6,564 bases of DNA from an uncultured Granulosicoccaceae bacterium (GTDB lineage Bacteria > Pseudomonadota > Gammaproteobacteria > JABXHR01): the NCBI GenBank assembly GCA_937921805.1, contig CAKZUS010000270.1, forward strand, positions 1 to 6,564. Direction: 5' to 3'. Made by a program: the position numbers and the translations under genes. The notes below the pieces were generated by a model. It did no database searches. It was given only the letters and a program-made list of their open reading frames with translations, and was not told where the DNA came from. Positions 5,561-6,564 of the stretch are shown piece by piece; position 1 is the stretch's first letter; each line of letters starts with the position of its first letter.

Positions 5561-6318
5561 GTGCCCATGACCATGACCATGACCATGCACTCTATGACGG
5601 ATGGGTGCGGCACCGGCGCTACGCCCCCAAAACCCATGCTTTTAGATATCGCCTATACCTGCCTGCTGTCGACTTACAACAGCTCGATAGTCTAGAGGCC
5701 TGGCCGCTGGTGTCGGCGCGGCGCTGGGCCTTGATGCGCTTTAATCCCCGCGATTACCTGGGCGGTCAGTGGAGCCACGCTGAGGTATGGCGCCGCGTGC
5801 GCGAGCTGGGGGGGGAGCTGAGGGACGAGAGCGAGCAAGGCAAGGTCGTCTTTGTAGGGCAACCGCGTTGCTTGGGGCTGTATTTCAGCCCGCTCAATGT
5901 CTACTACTGCTACGCCCCCGAGGGGGATTTGCGCTACGTATTGGCCGAGGTCAGTAACACGCCCTGGAACCAGCGGCATTACTACCTCGTCGATGCCACG
6001 CAGTCCCAGTACGAGCACGACAAAGCCTTCCACGTCTCGCCTTTTTTGCCACTGACGATGCGCTATCGCTGGCGAGTCCCCGCGCCGGGTCGGTCTTTAT
6101 GCCTACACCTAGAGAACCACCAAGATGATGCCAAAGTGTTTGACGCCACGCTGGTATTGCGCCGTCGCCACTGGTGTCGGCGCGAGATAATGGCCGTGCT
6201 GGCCCGTACCCCCTTTCTGACGCTCAGCGCCTTGTCGGGCATCTACTGGCAGGCTTTGCGTCTCTGGCTCAAGGGCGTCCCGTTTTTCCCTTCCCCGCGT
6301 TCAAGGAACTCCTCTTAA
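5557..6318 (+). CDS. DUF1365 family protein of the lipid-modification cassette
   Basis: A 253-residue protein, close to the family's usual length. Family signatures are ALYDGWVRHRRYAPKTHAFRYR split as ALYDGWVRHRRY (11-22) and KTHAFRYRLYL (25-35), RFNPRDYL (61-68), VFVGQPRCLGLYFSPLNVYYCY in two parts (98-109 and 110-119), EVSNTPWNQRHYYL (131-144), KAFHVSPFLP (156-165) and the C-terminal GIYWQALRLWLKGVPFFP (228-245). DUF1365 has no proven reaction; it regularly sits between the COG2907 flavoprotein and the CFA-type methyltransferase, so a role in acyl-chain modification is inferred from context. The GTG at 5557 is chosen because it overlaps the upstream TGA as GTGA and begins just before the conserved region; GTG 5533 would extend it by eight residues. 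Residues 4-10 are HDHDHDH, from a tandem repeat. No in-frame ATG is near the start. Confidence 0.87.
   Translation: MSAHDHDHDHALYDGWVRHRRYAPKTHAFRYRLYLPAVDLQQLDSLEAWPLVSARRWALMRFNPRDYLGGQWSHAEVWRRVRELGGELRDESEQGKVVFVGQPRCLGLYFSPLNVYYCYAPEGDLRYVLAEVSNTPWNQRHYYLVDATQSQYEHDKAFHVSPFLPLTMRYRWRVPAPGRSLCLHLENHQDDAKVFDATLVLRRRHWCRREIMAVLARTPFLTLSALSGIYWQALRLWLKGVPFFPSPRSRNSS
5566..5587 (+). repeat. CATGAC hexamer tandem repeat encoding His-Asp
   Basis: Three full CATGAC units (5566-5583) plus CATG of a fourth encode HDHDHDH at residues 4-10 of the DUF1365 protein. The six-base unit keeps frame on slippage. The stretch also creates several out-of-frame ATG codons just after the GTG start, which might compete for initiation. 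Confidence 0.8.
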
Positions 6319-6564
6319 TGCAACCAGCATCGAATATGCATACTCTTAGAAAAAGTCGGCTTCGCTCGGCATCCCGGTCATTCGTTTTGGCGATGTTTCA
6401 GCGACTCGAAGCGGGTTATTTGGTCTTACTCGAAGGTGACGAAAGCATCGAGTTTGGCGATCCTGCCAGCGAGATTCAGGCCGAAGTGCGCATTAATGAC
6501 CCGTCGACCTACTCACGGATTCTACGCGGCGGCAGTATCGCGGCGGGGGAAAGCTATTTTCTGG
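6318..6564 (+). CDS. Cyclopropane-fatty-acyl-phospholipid synthase-type SAM methyltransferase, N-terminus (3' partial)
   Basis: The first 82 residues are visible before the window ends. After a basic leader (11-20) comes the lipid-binding N-terminal domain typical of CFA synthase homologues: VLAMFQRLEAGYLVLLEGDE (23-42), IEFGDP (44-49), AEVRINDPSTYSRILRGGSIAAGESYF (55-81), where the last block is the hallmark that precedes the SAM-binding domain. Such enzymes add a methylene or methyl group from SAM to double bonds of phospholipid acyl chains at the membrane. The catalytic domain is outside the window, so whether it makes cyclopropane rings, methyl branches or furan precursors cannot be judged. 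The ATG shares one base with the upstream stop (TAATG, 6316-6320) and AAGGA at 6303-6307 is a good ribosome binding site. An in-frame ATG at 6336 is an alternative start. Confidence 0.88.
   Translation, partial: MQPASNMHTLRKSRLRSASRSFVLAMFQRLEAGYLVLLEGDESIEFGDPASEIQAEVRINDPSTYSRILRGGSIAAGESYFL

Overview
The window looks like chromosomal DNA from a Gammaproteobacterium. This rests on the protein families, the gene order in the right half and a moderately GC-rich, tightly packed layout; I cannot name a genus. There are no RNA genes, insertion sequences or CRISPR arrays. Seven complete genes and two genes cut by the window ends fill almost all of it. The only notable non-coding stretches are an AT-rich gap (about 89-276) and a 71-base divergent gap (2951-3021).

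Left part (1-1647, + strand): the tail of an unidentified membrane protein, an AT-rich regulatory gap, a membrane-anchored YdcF/SanA-type DUF218 protein, then an OmpR-family response regulator with all phosphorylation residues present.

Middle (1637-2950, - strand): a complete two-TM sensor histidine kinase. It points towards the response regulator, and the two genes share their last 11 bases. A two-component pair arranged tail to tail, not as an operon, is uncommon. The pairing is inferred from adjacency.

Right part (3022 to the window end, + strand): a five-gene unit in which every junction overlaps: an NTF2/SnoaL-like protein, a short-chain dehydrogenase, a COG2907 FAD-dependent oxidoreductase, a DUF1365 protein, and the N-terminus of a cyclopropane-fatty-acyl-phospholipid synthase-type methyltransferase. 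This set is a recurrent proteobacterial cassette, often found near photolyase and LitR-type light regulators or under RpoE/ChrR. It is linked to modification of unsaturated phospholipid acyl chains (cyclopropane, methyl-branched or furan fatty acids). Here the visible neighbour is a two-component system whose kinase gene is divergent from the cassette, which suggests, but does not show, that an envelope signal controls the lipid-modifying genes.

The most useful leads are the convergent kinase/regulator pair, the shared divergent promoter region, and a pair of 11-base direct repeats at 89-110 resembling CarH/LitR-type half-sites.
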